The notes below the pieces were generated by a model, which had not been told where the DNA came from, did no database searches, and saw only the letters and a program-made list of their open reading frames with translations. The position numbers were made by a program, and so were the translations under genes. A stretch of 64,000 nucleotides of DNA from Ditibartonella choladocola (lineage in GTDB: Bacteria; Pseudomonadota; Alphaproteobacteria; Rhizobiales; Rhizobiaceae): positions 1,054,001-1,118,000 of the forward strand of contig NZ_CP015625.1 of NCBI RefSeq assembly GCF_002007565.1, read 5' to 3'. Shown here one piece after another: positions 63,501 through 64,000 of this stretch; position 1 is the stretch's first letter, and each line of letters begins with the position of its first letter.

Positions 63501-64000
63501 ACCGTATTACCTACGGTGCCCGCATCTTCGTCGATGATGGCGATGTGGTTAAACGCGGCCAACGTATTGCCGAATGGGATCCGTATACCCGTCCGATTAT
63601 GACTGAAGTCGAGGGCTATGTCGGGTTCGAGGATATGCTTGACGGTCTGTCTGTTACAGAGACAACCGATGAATCAACCGGTATCACCAAACGTCAGGTT
63701 ATTGACTGGCGCGCCAACCCCCGTGGTGCAGAACTCAAACCTGCCATTGTTATCTATGCGGATAAGAAGGGCAGCAAGATTGCCAAGCTCTCGAAGGGCG
63801 GTGATGCGCGTTACATGATGTCGGTGGAAACCATTCTTTCGGTTGAACCGGGTGCTCATGTCAAAGCCGGTGACGTGATCGGACGTCTGCCGATGGAAAG
63901 CGCCAAGACCAAGGATATTACCGGTGGTCTTCCGCGTGTTGCCGAGCTTTTTGAAGCCCGTCGTCCAAAGGATCATGCCATTATTGCTGAAATTGATGGT
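60530..64000 (+). CDS. rpoC: DNA-directed RNA polymerase subunit beta' (continues past the window)
   Basis: Open from ATG 60530 to the window edge, 1157 codons with no stop. [11 protein letters not shown] start; zinc ribbon [20 protein letters not shown] near residue 70; the catalytic Mg motif NADFDGDQM near 461; [19 protein letters not shown] and the trigger-loop neighbourhood follow, with [15 protein letters not shown] near 920. GAAGGAG precedes the start. About 240 C-terminal residues should lie beyond the window. Confidence 0.98.
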   Translation, partial: MNQEVMNLFNPQAPTQTFDSIRISIASPEKILSWSYGEIKKPETINYRTFKPERDGLFCARIFGPIKDYECLCGKYKRMKYKGIICEKCGVEVTLSRVRRERMGHIELAAPVAHIWFLKSLPSRIGTLLDMTLKDIERVLYFENYIVTEPGLTSLKMHQLLSEEEYMMAVDEFGPDQFTALIGAEAIYELLAAMDLQKIAADLRAELAETTSDLKIKKLMKRLKIVENFIESGNRPEWMIMKVIPVIPPDLRPLVPLDGGRFATSDLNDLYRRVINRNNRLKRLIELRAPGIIVRNEKRMLQEAVDALFDNGRRGRVITGANKRPLKSLSDMLKGKQGRFRQNLLGKRVDYSGRSVIVTGPELKLHQCGLPKKMALELFKPFIYARLDAKGFSSTVKQAKKLVEKERPEVWDILEEVIREHPVLLNRAPTLHRLGIQAFEPTLIEGKAIQLHPLVCTAFNADFDGDQMAVHVPLSLEAQLEARVLMMSTNNILHPANGAPIIVPSQDMVLGLYYLSIVCEHEPGEGMAFGDMGELQHALDSKVVTLHTKIKGRVKSVDADGNIVSKIYDTTPGRLIIGETLPKNPNIKFDIVNQEMTKKNISKMIDHVYRHCGQKETVMFCDRIMSLGFANACRAGISFGKDDMVIPESKARLVQETEALAKEYEQQYNDGLITQGEKYNKVVDAWGKCTDRVADEMMKRIQAVEFDPVTGRQKPMNSIYMMSHSGARGSPNQMKQLGGMRGLMAKPSGEIIETPIISNFKEGLTVNEYFNSTHGARKGLADTALKTANSGYLTRRLVDVAQDAIISEVDCGTDKGLTMQAIVDAGQVVASLGQRILGRTALHDIIHPTTGEVIVEGGRMIEEADVAKIEAAGIQSVQIRSALTCETRVGVCAKCYGRDLARGTPVNQGEAVGVIAAQSIGEPGTQLTMRTFHLGGTAQVVDTSYLEASYEGKVELRNRKVVRNSEGHLVVMGRNMAILIKDENGKERASHRITYGARIFVDDGDVVKRGQRIAEWDPYTRPIMTEVEGYVGFEDMLDGLSVTETTDESTGITKRQVIDWRANPRGAELKPAIVIYADKKGSKIAKLSKGGDARYMMSVETILSVEPGAHVKAGDVIGRLPMESAKTKDITGGLPRVAELFEARRPKDHAIIAEIDG

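Overview
The window is an essentially core stretch of an alphaproteobacterial chromosome, order Rhizobiales. Supporting signs are the pdhA-pdhB-pdhC-lpd-lipA block with a lipoyl domain on both E1-beta and E2, a fused ispDF, RirA (the rhizobial Fe-S iron regulator) with an Irr-type operator, NtrY/NtrX, the accessory complex I protein NDUFA12, a DUF2155 gene, and the order ppiD-trpD-trpC-moaC-moeA. Moderate GC (mid 40s by eye), the missing ntrBC/dusB and hfq/hflX neighbours, and several decaying genes suggest a host-associated lineage such as a gut-type Bartonella relative. That placement is inference.

Layout: 1-4.4 kb (minus) ppiD-trpD-trpC-moaC-moeA. 4.6-12 kb (plus) tpiA, secG, an L,D-transpeptidase, pyrG, kdsA and eno, each closed by a hairpin terminator or followed by a gap. 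12.2-20.9 kb a small cold-shock/TM2 protein, ftsB, the pyruvate dehydrogenase operon with a degenerate GDSL hydrolase inside it, lpd, lipA and a ratA-type gene. 21-25 kb a ferric-reductase-like flavocytochrome, a gene remnant, cinA-type amidohydrolase, ispDF and rirA. 25.6-31.5 kb ntrY-ntrX-trkA plus a glycosyltransferase. 31.9-37.2 kb clpP-clpX-lon-hupB. 37.2-40 kb (minus) a YrbL-like kinase, gph and trmFO. 40.9-49.4 kb tRNA-Leu, tig, gatB and an accessory stretch with three frameshifted genes. 49.5-64 kb rlmB, tRNA-Tyr, tRNA-Gly, tuf, tRNA-Trp, secE, nusG, rplKAJL, rpoB and the start of rpoC.

The genes cover central metabolism (PDH, glycolysis, tryptophan, CTP, KDO, isoprenoids, molybdopterin), proteostasis, envelope work and the transcription/translation core. 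I see no mobile element, phage, CRISPR array or obvious new multi-gene system. The most notable signals are these. ispDF has no in-frame ATG/GTG/TTG before its conserved CTP-binding loop. Four dispensable genes (GDSL hydrolase, GNAT acetyltransferase, DUF2155 protein, second L,D-transpeptidase) each appear to lack a single base, three of them in homopolymers within 2.5 kb. A near-consensus Irr box lies upstream of rirA. There are also two unusual short tandem repeats, a cold-shock/TM2 fusion, and heavily structured leaders in the rplJL-rpoB region.
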